From NCBI GenBank assembly GCA_036510655.1, contig DATCDQ010000078.1, positions 35,490-99,489 of the forward strand: DNA of 64,000 bases. The letters run 5' to 3'. The notes under the pieces are model-generated. The model made no database searches, had not been told where the DNA came from, and saw only the letters and a program-made list of their open reading frames with translations. Of the stretch, positions 1 to 8,260 are shown piece by piece. How positions within the stretch are numbered: position 1 is the stretch's first letter; every line of letters begins with the position of its first letter. Position numbers and translations under genes: made by a program. The stretch is from Rathayibacter_A sp036510655. GTDB taxonomy: Bacteria > Actinomycetota > Actinomycetes > Actinomycetales > Microbacteriaceae.

Positions 1-137
1 AGGGGCAGAATGTGACGGACTACGGACCCCTCATGGCCGGCTACCTGCTGGCAAGCCTGCCCCTTGTTTTTCTCTTCACCTTTCTGTCGAAGTATTTTCT
101 CGCCGGAGTGCAAGGGGGCGTACCCGGCACCCACTGA
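1..137 (+). CDS. Carbohydrate ABC transporter permease, C-terminal end (cut by window start)
   Basis: The open frame runs in from the left edge and stops with TGA at 135-137. About 44 residues are visible. They contain N-V-T-D-Y-G-P-L-M-A-G, then a hydrophobic helix (LLASLPLVFLFTFL) and a tail K-Y-F-L-A-G-V-Q-G-G. This is the usual end of MalG-type (binding-protein-dependent) sugar permeases, where the last membrane helix is followed by a Y-F-x-x-G-x-x-x-G motif. The solute-binding lipoprotein gene starts 97 bases downstream on the same strand, so both belong to one CUT1-type importer. The rest of the permease, its partner permease and any ATPase lie outside the window. Confidence 0.85.
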   Translation, partial: GQNVTDYGPLMAGYLLASLPLVFLFTFLSKYFLAGVQGGVPGTH

Positions 138-185
138 GCCGCGCTCGCACAGAGCGATCGGATGGCCTGCTGTTCGGGCCGCAAA

Positions 186-200
186 TGAAACGATTTACTC
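186..200 (+). promoter_or_regulatory. Candidate LacI-family operator before the sugar-binding lipoprotein gene
   Basis: The core AAACGATTTAC at 188-198 lies in the 97-base gap between the permease stop and the binding-protein start. The same core, as AAACGATTCAC on the opposite strand, lies at 8178-8188 before the lacI-type gene of this locus. AAACG half-sites around a central CG are typical of LacI-family operators. That this regulator binds both sites is an inference. Confidence 0.45.
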
Positions 201-233
201 GTGTTCCTGAAGCACACCAAGAAATGAGGAAGC

Positions 234-1697
234 ATGCTAGAGACAACGAAGAAGTTGCGACGGAGGCGGATTCGCCTTGCCGCGATCGCATCCATCGCCG
301 CGATGGGCACTGTCGCCGCGCTGGCCGGATGCGCACCATCGGCGAGCAACTCGGACAAGGTGACCATCACCCTCTCCGGACCCAACCAGTTCACCAGCGA
401 CGCGAACACATTCGGCCCGGCGTGGGAAAAGCTGGTCGCCAGTTTCGAAAAAGACAATCCCAACATCACCCTGAAGACGAACGTGCTGCCGCTCACCTCC
501 TGGGCACAGACCTCCGCCGCACAGTTGACGGCGGGAACGGCTCCCGAGCTGATCTTCAACCAGACGCAACACACGCCCGATCAGGTCGTCTCGCTTGACA
601 GCGCGCTGAAGCAGAAGAACCCGTTCTCCTCCACCGGAAAGCCGTGGATCGACGACTTCATTCCGCAATATTTCAAGGGCTCCGACCAGCTGATGAACCC
701 GGCCGGTCACTACGACTCGATTCCGTTCAACCTGGTTGCTGTCGGCATCTATTACAACAAGGGCATCCTTGCCAAGGCAGGGGTGGATACATCGCAGCTG
801 AAGACATTCGATGGATTCCTCAGTGCATGCACCGCCATCAAGGCGGCCGGCTATGCGCCGCTCGCTACCGACAACGGCAACCTGCCGGCCGGCTGGGCTG
901 TCGTCGCGCTGAACTCGATGCTGCTGAACTCCACCGCAGAGAAGATCAATCAGTTCGACACCGCTGGCAAGCCGGGCACGGCCGATGTCGTGACCCAGAA
1001 GAGCATTGCCCACGCCTACCTCACCGGTGAGCTCAACGTCACGACCGATCCCGGGTCGGCTGAGTTGCTGAAGACGCTCAAGAAGTTCTACGACGCTTGC
1101 GCAACCCCGAACTGGTCGGGAATCACGGCGCAGGGCGCGTTCACCGGCGGCACGGACTTCACCGGTGGGAAGGCCGCGATGGCCTGGGGAACGAACTTCG
1201 CCGCCACTGGGCTCGCCGATGCAACCTTCAAATACGGCACCGTGCCGTTCCCGGAGCTCTCCACGAGCGACTCGAGCCTCGCGAGCGGCAAGCCGGCCCA
1301 GTTCGGCGTCACCGCCGGCGGTACCTCCTACATGATCCCCGCATACATCAAGGGTGCGCAGCGAGCCGCGGCGATCAAGTTCCTGCAGTACGTCTCGAGT
1401 CCCAAGATTCAAACGTGGCTCGACACAACCGGAGGCATCCCCGCTGTGTCCGGCCTGACGGCCCCTCCCGGACTCGAAGCGATGAACACGGGAGCCTGGG
1501 CCACCGTTCCTCTCCTCGGCCAGGGCGGACTCTTCCAGGTGCCAGCAGCGATCGCCGCGCAGAACAAATACGAGGGCTATCTCCTCGGCACGACCTCGCT
1601 GAAAGACACGCTGACGACGCTGAATGCCGATGGGATCGCATGGAGCAAAGAGCAGGCAGTGAAGGGAAAGTGGACCGAAGACTGGGCCACAAAGTAG
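234..1697 (+). CDS. Sugar ABC transporter substrate-binding lipoprotein (family 1)
   Basis: This 487-residue extracellular solute-binding protein is the ligand-capturing part of a CUT1 sugar importer and is anchored on the outer face of the membrane. It starts with a positively charged run (KKLRRRRIRL) and a hydrophobic stretch ending in the lipobox L-A-G-C, with the acylated cysteine at about residue 33. The body has the features of family 1 binding proteins: an N-P-N-I-T-L-K near the front, a G-G-K-A-A-M-A-W-G segment in the middle, and a late S-P-K-I-Q-T-W-L helix. The ATG is preceded by a GAGGA ribosome site. The gene follows the permease fragment and precedes secreted polysaccharide-active proteins, so the ligand is probably an oligosaccharide released from a pectin-like polymer. 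The exact sugar cannot be read from the sequence. Confidence 0.88.
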   Translation: MLETTKKLRRRRIRLAAIASIAAMGTVAALAGCAPSASNSDKVTITLSGPNQFTSDANTFGPAWEKLVASFEKDNPNITLKTNVLPLTSWAQTSAAQLTAGTAPELIFNQTQHTPDQVVSLDSALKQKNPFSSTGKPWIDDFIPQYFKGSDQLMNPAGHYDSIPFNLVAVGIYYNKGILAKAGVDTSQLKTFDGFLSACTAIKAAGYAPLATDNGNLPAGWAVVALNSMLLNSTAEKINQFDTAGKPGTADVVTQKSIAHAYLTGELNVTTDPGSAELLKTLKKFYDACATPNWSGITAQGAFTGGTDFTGGKAAMAWGTNFAATGLADATFKYGTVPFPELSTSDSSLASGKPAQFGVTAGGTSYMIPAYIKGAQRAAAIKFLQYVSSPKIQTWLDTTGGIPAVSGLTAPPGLEAMNTGAWATVPLLGQGGLFQVPAAIAAQNKYEGYLLGTTSLKDTLTTLNADGIAWSKEQAVKGKWTEDWATK

Positions 1698-1718
1698 GGC
1701 GCCATAACCAGCGCTTCG

Positions 1719-1762
1719 CCTGACAGGGGCGGGCCGTCGGCAACGATGACCCGCCCCTCAGG
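1719..1762 (+). terminator. Intercistronic GC-rich hairpin
   Basis: The 8-base arms GGGGCGGG (1726-1733) and CCCGCCCC (1750-1757) pair perfectly. The pairing extends outward through CCTGA (1719-1723) and TCAGG (1758-1762) across a two-base bulge. No T-run follows. It sits between the binding-protein gene and the beta-helix gene, so it may weaken read-through or protect the upstream mRNA. An ATG at 1746 lies inside the loop region and is therefore an unlikely start for the next gene. Confidence 0.55.
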
Positions 1763-1796
1763 TAAGACCAGCTTCAACGAAGAAGAAAAGGATGCC

Positions 1797-4556
1797 ATGA
1801 AGAGAAGAATGATCGCCGCCTTTACGGCGGGCACACTGGCAGCGCTGGTGCTGACCGGGGTCAGTCAGTCCGCCTGGGCGGCCGACGCCACGTTCTACGT
1901 GAACAACCAGGCAGGTTCCAACTGCAGTGACACCGGGCCCGCGACGCTCGAACAACCCTGGTGCACCTTCACCCCGCTCAACTCACACGGTGCGTTCGAG
2001 CCGGGCGACCAAATCCTTCTCGCGAAGGGAGCCACCTGGGACCAGCAGATGAATCTCTCGGGTTCGGGCACCTCATCCGACGGAATATCCGTCAGCGCGT
2101 ACGGGGACGGCGCCAATCCGAAGATCAGCCGAAACGGCTCTGTTGATGACCGGGGCATCAAGCTCGTCGACGGGGACTACTGGAGCTTCAGCCACCTGGA
2201 GGTTGCCAACGCGGCCTCGGGCATCCTGGCCTTCTATGACACCACCGGTCATAACGGACTGAGCTTCACCGACATCTATGTGCACGACATCAAGGGCCTT
2301 CTCTACTACGAGGCGAACGGAACCGGCGCCCCGGTCCCCAGCGCCGTAGCCGATAACGTACGCAACTCTTCCGGCATCCAGATCACCGGGAAGCACACCA
2401 CCTTCTCCTCCTCCGACTACTTCATCCGGGGTGTACGGATGGACCAGATCAGCGGCGACCACAACCTGAACACCGTCGGCATCGACATGCTCGGGCAGAA
2501 CGAACAGGTCACGTCCAATGTGGGCGGCAGCGGTGGTGCCGGCGCCAACATGGTGCAGGACGTCGTGATCAATCACCTGGCCAGCCACGACGACAACTGG
2601 CAATGCTCCGAGGCGCTTCGCCTCTTCACGGTGAAACACGCGGTCATCATGAACTCGACGTTGAACAATGAGGCCCCGTGCTGGAACGTCGGCGGCACGA
2701 CGACCGTGATTCTGGGTCACCTGGAAGACGTGTCCATCGTGAACTCGATCTTCAGCAATGTCACTCACACAGGATCGAACGATGAGGACGCCCTCGACTT
2801 CGAGATCTTCGACAACAACGTGCGGGCTCAGAACTCTCTCTTCGAGAACACCGCGGGTTCGGCGATGTCGTTCCTGCGTCTCGGCGGTCGCCCTGGCGAC
2901 TACTCGACGAATAACGAGTCCTCCTCCAACGTGATGATCAACAACGGGGTCCCCCAGGGATTCGGCCCGATTCTGGTGCTCAACCAAGTGGGCGCCGCGT
3001 CTCCGATCACGGGAACGATTAAGGACAACATCAACGTCAACACGAACTTCCTCTACGACCAGGGCAACGGTTTCGCCGGCTTCTCGACGACGAACAACCA
3101 GACGCTCTCCAACGGATCCGGAAACGTCTTCTTCTCTGCGGCCGATTTCAGTGGAACCCAGGGGTTGAACGGGTGGTCGTACCAGTCACTCAACGGACAG
3201 AAGTACGTCGACCTCGTGTATGACGCCGCCGGCAAGAAGTGGACGCCGTCGGACACGTCAGTACCCGAAATCACCCAGTTCGACCAGAATCCAGACACCT
3301 CGGCTGCGCACTGGGTTGCCCGCGCCTGGACCGCACCGAGCACCGGGACGGTGAGCCTGCGAGGGCGCATCCTCAAGTCGGACAACACCGGCGGAGGTGA
3401 CGGAATACTTGCGCGCATCACCAAGAACGGCCAGCAGATCTGGCCGGCTAGCGGCGCACAGGCCGTTGCTGCGGGAGACGAGTACACGGGTGTCAGCTAC
3501 GTGCTCGACAACGTGGCGGTGAACGCCGGCGACGTCATCCGCTTTGAGACGAATTCGGGTAAAGCGCAGGGTGGCGCGGATGCCCAGCAGACCGGATCCG
3601 GGAACGGCACGGCGGCATACGACCAGGCGAGCTGGACGCCGAGCGTCGCTTACACCTCCCGGCAGGGCCAGGCCTACAACTGGGGATTCAACGGCGGCCA
3701 CGAAGCAGGCTGGAACGTCTATGGTGCGACGTCGAGCACCGCTGTCGGAACGGATCCGAACGCGCTCAACCTCACCTCAACCGGTAACGATCCCCGCATC
3801 GAGTCGTCGCATCAACTGCACCTCAATGCCGCGGCCGCGACGACTGTGACCGTGCGAATGAGCAACGCGACCAGTAGCACCACGGGTAGGATCTACTTCG
3901 TAACGAAGTCATCGCCCGGGGCGAGTGAGTCGAAGGCGATGCCTTTCACCGTGTTGCCGAACAGCGGATACACGACCTACACCATCGATATGTCATCGAA
4001 TCCGCTGTGGACGGGTGAAGTCGACTGGCTACGGGTCGACCCGATCGACACAGCAGGCAACACGAACATCGACAGTGTCGTGGTCTCCGGAACGGGCGAT
4101 CTCTTCGTGAACCGTGTGCTCGATGGCGGGTTCGAGGATCCCTCGGCGAACTTCTACACGTATCGGCCCGCCGGCGTCTGGCAGTACTCCGGCAGCACCG
4201 GAGTACAACGCAACCACAGCGCGTTCAGTGGCACACAGGGTGCGGCAGCGGGCCAGCAGACGGCGTTCATCCAGGGCACGGACTCGGTGAAGCAGACACT
4301 GAATCTCTCGGCGGGATCGCACACCGTGACCTTCGCCGTCGATCAGCGCACGAACAACGGCGGCGCTCAGGCGCTCGACTTCTCCGTTGACGGTGTCACG
4401 ATCAACGCCTCGCCGTTCACGCCGCCCTCGGGTGGAGGGTTCCAGACCTTCACGACGCCGAGCTTCACGACCACGGCCGGGCAGCACACCATCGAGTTCA
4501 CGGGAACGAACGCGGGAGACAATACCGCATTCCTGGATCAGATCACGCTGCAATGA
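1797..4556 (+). CDS. Secreted right-handed beta-helix protein with C-terminal carbohydrate-binding-like region
   Basis: I chose the ATG at 1797 because a purine-rich AGAAGAAAAGG ribosome site precedes it and the product then begins with a clean signal peptide (MKRRMIAAF..., cleavage after A-W-A near residue 28). That gives 919 residues. Residues about 30-450 read as a parallel beta-helix of the kind found in polysaccharide lyases and hydrolases: a Y-V-N-N...G-S-D-C-like opening, P-G-D-Q-I-L-L-A-K-G, and repeated N-S-x-F/N-N coil signatures. The later part is beta-rich. Its last 140 residues (G-G-F-E-D-P ... Q-Q-T-A-F-I-Q-G ... H-T-I-E-F-T-G ... F-L-D-Q-I) resemble carbohydrate-binding jelly-rolls of secreted enzymes. 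Catalytic residues could not be assigned. The neighbours suggest activity on a pectin or rhamnose-containing polymer. Confidence 0.72.
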   Translation: MKRRMIAAFTAGTLAALVLTGVSQSAWAADATFYVNNQAGSNCSDTGPATLEQPWCTFTPLNSHGAFEPGDQILLAKGATWDQQMNLSGSGTSSDGISVSAYGDGANPKISRNGSVDDRGIKLVDGDYWSFSHLEVANAASGILAFYDTTGHNGLSFTDIYVHDIKGLLYYEANGTGAPVPSAVADNVRNSSGIQITGKHTTFSSSDYFIRGVRMDQISGDHNLNTVGIDMLGQNEQVTSNVGGSGGAGANMVQDVVINHLASHDDNWQCSEALRLFTVKHAVIMNSTLNNEAPCWNVGGTTTVILGHLEDVSIVNSIFSNVTHTGSNDEDALDFEIFDNNVRAQNSLFENTAGSAMSFLRLGGRPGDYSTNNESSSNVMINNGVPQGFGPILVLNQVGAASPITGTIKDNINVNTNFLYDQGNGFAGFSTTNNQTLSNGSGNVFFSAADFSGTQGLNGWSYQSLNGQKYVDLVYDAAGKKWTPSDTSVPEITQFDQNPDTSAAHWVARAWTAPSTGTVSLRGRILKSDNTGGGDGILARITKNGQQIWPASGAQAVAAGDEYTGVSYVLDNVAVNAGDVIRFETNSGKAQGGADAQQTGSGNGTAAYDQASWTPSVAYTSRQGQAYNWGFNGGHEAGWNVYGATSSTAVGTDPNALNLTSTGNDPRIESSHQLHLNAAAATTVTVRMSNATSSTTGRIYFVTKSSPGASESKAMPFTVLPNSGYTTYTIDMSSNPLWTGEVDWLRVDPIDTAGNTNIDSVVVSGTGDLFVNRVLDGGFEDPSANFYTYRPAGVWQYSGSTGVQRNHSAFSGTQGAAAGQQTAFIQGTDSVKQTLNLSAGSHTVTFAVDQRTNNGGAQALDFSVDGVTINASPFTPPSGGGFQTFTTPSFTTTAGQHTIEFTGTNAGDNTAFLDQITLQ

Positions 4557-4602
4557 CACACGAGCGGCGAGACGACCCCCGTGACCCCGACGAAGGAGAG
4601 AG

Positions 4603-5541
4603 ATGAGCACCGACGACACTGCGACCGCGTTTGCTGAGGTCATCCGCAGCCTTGAGAGCGGCACATCGGCTCCTGATCCGCGTCAGGACGTCGACACGGC
4701 GTCGCTGGTGGCGCGATATCCGGAGCTCTCCGCGGTGAGCATTCGAGACCTCGGCGTCCCGGTACGTCACGGCGACATCGCCGCCCGGCTGTACCTGCCG
4801 ACGGGGGCGTCGCGAGGCGCCCTCGTCTGGGCCCACGGCGGCAGTTTCATCGGCGGCAATCTCGACATGCCAGAGGCCAACTGGGTCTCCCTCGTCCTGG
4901 CTGCCCGGGGTTTCACGGTGCTGTCGGTCGAGTACACCAAGGCGCTGTTCGGGGTGCACTTCCCTGTGCCGTCCCTCGACGTGCTCGATGCGTGGAACTG
5001 GGCCGTCGACAACCTCGGTGTGCCTGTGACGGCCATGCACCTGGGTGGTGCCAGCGCGGGAGCCAACCTCGCCGCGGGCGTCGGTGTGCGGCTTCGCGAC
5101 GGACAGGAGCAGCTTCCCGCCTCGCTCGTGCTCGCGTACCCGCATCTGCACACTCGCCTTCCGGAAGGATCGGCAGCCGCCCGCGCTGCAGCCGAAACCC
5201 TGGATGCGAGCGACCGGTTCCCGCAGAGTCTGATCGACCAGATCGCCGCGAACTATCTCGGCCCGGAGCAGAGCCCCAACGACCCATACGCGTACGCCGC
5301 GTATGCGGAACTCGCGGGCATGCCCCCGATGTTCATCCTCAACTCGGAGTGCGACGAGCACCGCTACTCCGGCGAAGAGTTCGCCAAACAGGCCATCGAA
5401 GCCGGCGTCGCGATCAGCGTCATGAATGAGCCGGGCAGTAGGCACGGGCATCTCGACCGGCCACACACGAACGAAGCGCAGCGCAGTATCGCTCATATCG
5501 CCGATTGGCTGGATCCGTTTTCGAGACGAAGGTCGATTTAG
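4603..5541 (+). CDS. Alpha/beta-hydrolase of the hormone-sensitive-lipase type (esterase)
   Basis: The 312-residue cytoplasmic esterase has the HSL-family oxyanion motif H-G-G-S at about 78-81, the nucleophile elbow G-G-A-S-A-G with Ser at about 151, an acid in the S-E-C-D-E-H segment and a late H-G-H providing the catalytic His. A strong GAAGGAGAG site precedes the ATG. It follows the beta-helix gene by 46 bases in the same direction, and a GH106-like gene follows. In this setting it probably removes acetyl or similar ester groups from imported oligosaccharides. The last eight residues (P-F-S-R-R-R-S-I) look unrelated to the family, which usually ends at the I-x-x-W-L helix. This fits a rearrangement junction just downstream. 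Confidence 0.8.
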   Translation: MSTDDTATAFAEVIRSLESGTSAPDPRQDVDTASLVARYPELSAVSIRDLGVPVRHGDIAARLYLPTGASRGALVWAHGGSFIGGNLDMPEANWVSLVLAARGFTVLSVEYTKALFGVHFPVPSLDVLDAWNWAVDNLGVPVTAMHLGGASAGANLAAGVGVRLRDGQEQLPASLVLAYPHLHTRLPEGSAAARAAAETLDASDRFPQSLIDQIAANYLGPEQSPNDPYAYAAYAELAGMPPMFILNSECDEHRYSGEEFAKQAIEAGVAISVMNEPGSRHGHLDRPHTNEAQRSIAHIADWLDPFSRRRSI

Positions 5542-5620
5542 GAAGGCGCCGTGGCCCCTCAAGACGCGGAACACGACGACGGGCACCGAGTTCAGCACTC
5601 GCGAACTGCAGTATGGCTCG

Positions 5621-8044
5621 GTGCGGATCTCCGCCGGAGAATCGGGTCCATTGCGCCTTCCGACTGCGTTCGACGATGTCGACGCCGAGCGACCGTCGAC
5701 ACTGATCCGAGTCACCGCTGCCCGAGTCGTGCAATGGAATGAGCCGCCCACTGTTGTTCCGCTCGAGGACCCCTGGGCGCCGCCTCGTCGTGTGATCAAT
5801 CCGCCGCCTGCCTCGACCGTGCTGGACTCGGAATCACTGGTCGACCTGACATCGCAGCTCATCGACTCCACGATCGCTTGGGAGCCGCGCGACGGCGACT
5901 GGCTGATCTTCGCATTCTGGATGCGTGACTGCGAACAGGGCGTGACGAGTTTTCTGGACGGAAGCGCCGCGCGAGCCGCCACCGAGTACCTGGACGAGCA
6001 CCAGATCGGTGCGGACAACCTGGAGCTTTTGCGCAGGGCCGGCACTGAACTGTTCGAAGACTCGCTGGAGCTCAACGCTGACTCGCTGTTTTGGACGTCT
6101 GAGATTCTTGAACGCTTCGCCGAATGCCACGGCTACGACGTGACGCCCTACCTCCCCCTGCTCTTCGCGCACGGAATGTGCCGCTACTGGGTGCCGAGCG
6201 AGGACCCGATGCCCGACTTTGAGCTCGACACCGGGGTCGGCGCACGTGTGCGCCGCGACTACTACCGCCTGCTGACCGACCTGTACATCTCCGAGCATCT
6301 GCTGCCATTGCAGGAATGGTCGGTGAGCCACGGCTTGCGGCACAAGTCGCAGCTGGCCTACGGGCAGAATCTTGAAGTGATCCGCGGCAATCGCCAGTTC
6401 GTGCGAGCGGGTGGCCGAGCCGAGGGTGAGTCGCTGAACTCCGGCGATCGGGCGCCGATCGACCGCTCGAACGCCACGTGGCGTTTCGCACTCGACTGGC
6501 AGCGATGCATCGTGGCCGGCGCGCACCAAGGGGGTGCGGTGCGCATCAGCACGGAGCTCGGTGCACAGTTTCGGGCGGCCTATGCCTTCACCCTCGGGGA
6601 TCTGCAACAGATGCTCGCGAAGGAGTGGGCGGTGGGAATCACCAAGCCTTTCGTACACGGAGTGGCAACGCAGGAGCCTGGGGCGGCCTGGCCGACGCAG
6701 ACCCGGTTCGAGCACATCGTCTCGGACAGCCGGAACGACACGCATTTTCCCGAGTGGGCGAACTGGCCGCCCCTCACCGACTACTGGGCGCGCGGCACCG
6801 TTGTGCTCGAGACCGGGGTGGCGCGTACGGACGTCGCCGTCTACCGCGACGGCTTTCTGACGACGGCGGCGCGAGGGGTGCGGGACGTGAGCTTGGATGC
6901 GACCGCGCCCGCACGTCTTGCCGACACGGAGGCTCTCGAGCGTGCGGGTTTCACCGTGCAGTTCATCGACCCCGTCGGACTCGCCGAAGCCGGTGCCATC
7001 GGCGATGATGGGACCCTGTTCCCTGATGGACCGGCCTACCGCGGACTCATCGTCGACGAACGTGCGCTTCCGCCCGAAGCAGCCGAAGCCATCGCCGACG
7101 CCGCCGAGCATGGCGTGTGCGTCGTCATCGTCGGCGAGTCGCCGTCTGCCGATTCCGGTTTCGCGAACGGTAGCGCCGGCGACGAACGCGTGCGTGCCGC
7201 CTTGTCCCGTGTTGTCGTACAGCCGACGACGACGCGCGTCGACGCGATGTCGGCTGCCGCGGACGCCCTTACACACCTCGGGCTCATCCCCCGGGTGGCG
7301 ACAGGCTGCGGCGCGTTGCTCTCTCAGTGGCGCGAGGCTGGGCCGATCCGCTACATCCTGGCCTACAACACGCTGTCGAGCCCGGTTCCCGCGGAACTGT
7401 CGTTCGAGGGGGTCGGGCGCGTGTGCGAACTCGAGCTGACCAGCGGGCGCATCATCGCTGCTCCAGACCGTGCGCAGCGGGATCGCACCGCGGTCGCGAC
7501 GCGCATCCCCGCACTTGGCGTGCGCATGTTCGAGCTCGACCTCTCCCGCGCGCGGGAGCCGATCATCGATGAATCACTGTGCGAGACGGTCGAGTTCGAC
7601 ATCGAGGGCTGGTGTCTTGACGTTGTCAGCGAAGAGCCGAGCGGGCCGCGCACCATCCATCTCGACGGTGTCGGCCCAGGCGACTGGCGGACGGTCGAAG
7701 CGCTGCGGAACGTCTCGGGCACGGGCCGCTACGCCGCCCGCATCCGGCTCCCGGACGAGCGACTCAACGGTGGGCCCGCGGTGATCGATCTCGGCGGGCT
7801 TGCCGGATCCGCGGTGGTGCGCATCGGTGGCCGAGCCCTCGGAACGGCGTATGTCAGCGACACCGTCATCGACCTCGGCGACTCCCTCGTGAATGGGGCC
7901 GAGATCGAGATCGAAGTTCGAACCGCTCTGCGCAATGCGGTGATCGCAAGCGGCATCTCCGATCTCTTCGACGAGGAGTCATCCCACCCGCAGGGGCTGA
8001 TCGGCCCCGTGAAGATCATCGCGTCGCTTGGAAGTCACTTATGA
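5621..8044 (+). CDS. GH106-like alpha-L-rhamnosidase lacking its N-terminal part
   Basis: The reading frame carries typical GH106 segments: V-D-L-T-S-Q-L...W-E-P-R-D-G-D-W-L-I-F, then F-E-D-S-L-E-L-N-A-D-S-L-F-W-T, E-C-H-G-Y-D-V-T-P-Y-L-P-L-L, and a C-terminal jelly-roll with S-G-T-G-R-Y-A-A-R-I and V-I-D-L-G. These enzymes remove terminal rhamnose from pectin side chains. Family members usually begin with a W-W-H-W-M barrel segment and D-L-x-x-M-x-x-x-G-I, and none of that is present here. The first in-frame start after the upstream stop is GTG at 5621, giving 807 residues. The frame is open back to 5426, inside the esterase gene. A good ribosome site and GTG at 5551 are stranded in another frame. 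A 5' deletion is likely, so activity is doubtful. Confidence 0.65.
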   Translation: MRISAGESGPLRLPTAFDDVDAERPSTLIRVTAARVVQWNEPPTVVPLEDPWAPPRRVINPPPASTVLDSESLVDLTSQLIDSTIAWEPRDGDWLIFAFWMRDCEQGVTSFLDGSAARAATEYLDEHQIGADNLELLRRAGTELFEDSLELNADSLFWTSEILERFAECHGYDVTPYLPLLFAHGMCRYWVPSEDPMPDFELDTGVGARVRRDYYRLLTDLYISEHLLPLQEWSVSHGLRHKSQLAYGQNLEVIRGNRQFVRAGGRAEGESLNSGDRAPIDRSNATWRFALDWQRCIVAGAHQGGAVRISTELGAQFRAAYAFTLGDLQQMLAKEWAVGITKPFVHGVATQEPGAAWPTQTRFEHIVSDSRNDTHFPEWANWPPLTDYWARGTVVLETGVARTDVAVYRDGFLTTAARGVRDVSLDATAPARLADTEALERAGFTVQFIDPVGLAEAGAIGDDGTLFPDGPAYRGLIVDERALPPEAAEAIADAAEHGVCVVIVGESPSADSGFANGSAGDERVRAALSRVVVQPTTTRVDAMSAAADALTHLGLIPRVATGCGALLSQWREAGPIRYILAYNTLSSPVPAELSFEGVGRVCELELTSGRIIAAPDRAQRDRTAVATRIPALGVRMFELDLSRAREPIIDESLCETVEFDIEGWCLDVVSEEPSGPRTIHLDGVGPGDWRTVEALRNVSGTGRYAARIRLPDERLNGGPAVIDLGGLAGSAVVRIGGRALGTAYVSDTVIDLGDSLVNGAEIEIEVRTALRNAVIASGISDLFDEESSHPQGLIGPVKIIASLGSHL

Positions 8045-8181
8045 TGCCGGATGCCGGGACGGCGACCGGATCTTTAGCAGGCCTCGTGGTCGTCGACGTC
8101 AGCCGGGCGTCCGTTCTGGCGTGGCTGAACGCGGCGAACTGCGCTGCCACCTGGCGGAAGGCGCTAGCATCACAGCTGTGA
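8041..8181 (+). pseudogene. Possible remnant of a family III CoA-transferase N-terminus
   Basis: The ATG overlaps the stop of the GH106-like gene in an ATGA arrangement and opens a 46-codon frame. The peptide contains S-L-A-G-L-V-V-V-D-V-S-R, which resembles the opening of CaiB/BaiF-type CoA-transferases (usually P-L-x-G-L-x-V-x-D-x-S-R-V-L-A-G-P). The resemblance ends at that arginine and the frame stops 24 codons later. It could be a decayed gene end or chance. Confidence 0.22.
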
Positions 8182-8188
8182 ATCGTTT
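8178..8188 (-). promoter_or_regulatory. Candidate LacI-family operator before the lacI-type gene
   Basis: On the minus strand the site reads AAACGATTCAC. It differs by one base from AAACGATTTAC at 188-198 before the sugar-binding gene. It lies 73 bases upstream of the regulator start, where an autoregulatory operator would be expected. Confidence 0.45.
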
Positions 8189-8260
8189 GAATTGGCATCG
8201 CATCCCCACGCCAGTTGTGCCGCTTCTGTGTGCGCGGCTCACCATCGTGAGGAAATTCTG

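Noticed and set aside
1746..1796. Upstream ATG extension of the beta-helix protein
   Set aside because: The ATG lies in the loop of a hairpin and the added residues precede a normal signal peptide. The ATG at 1797 has the better ribosome site.
4543..6075. 510-codon open frame on the minus strand
   Set aside because: It lies across the esterase and the GH106-like gene, is rich in Ser/Arg/Asp with no motif, and is a shadow of high-GC coding DNA.
5834..7276. 480-codon open frame on the minus strand
   Set aside because: Antisense shadow of the GH106-like gene; Arg/His/Val-rich without domains.
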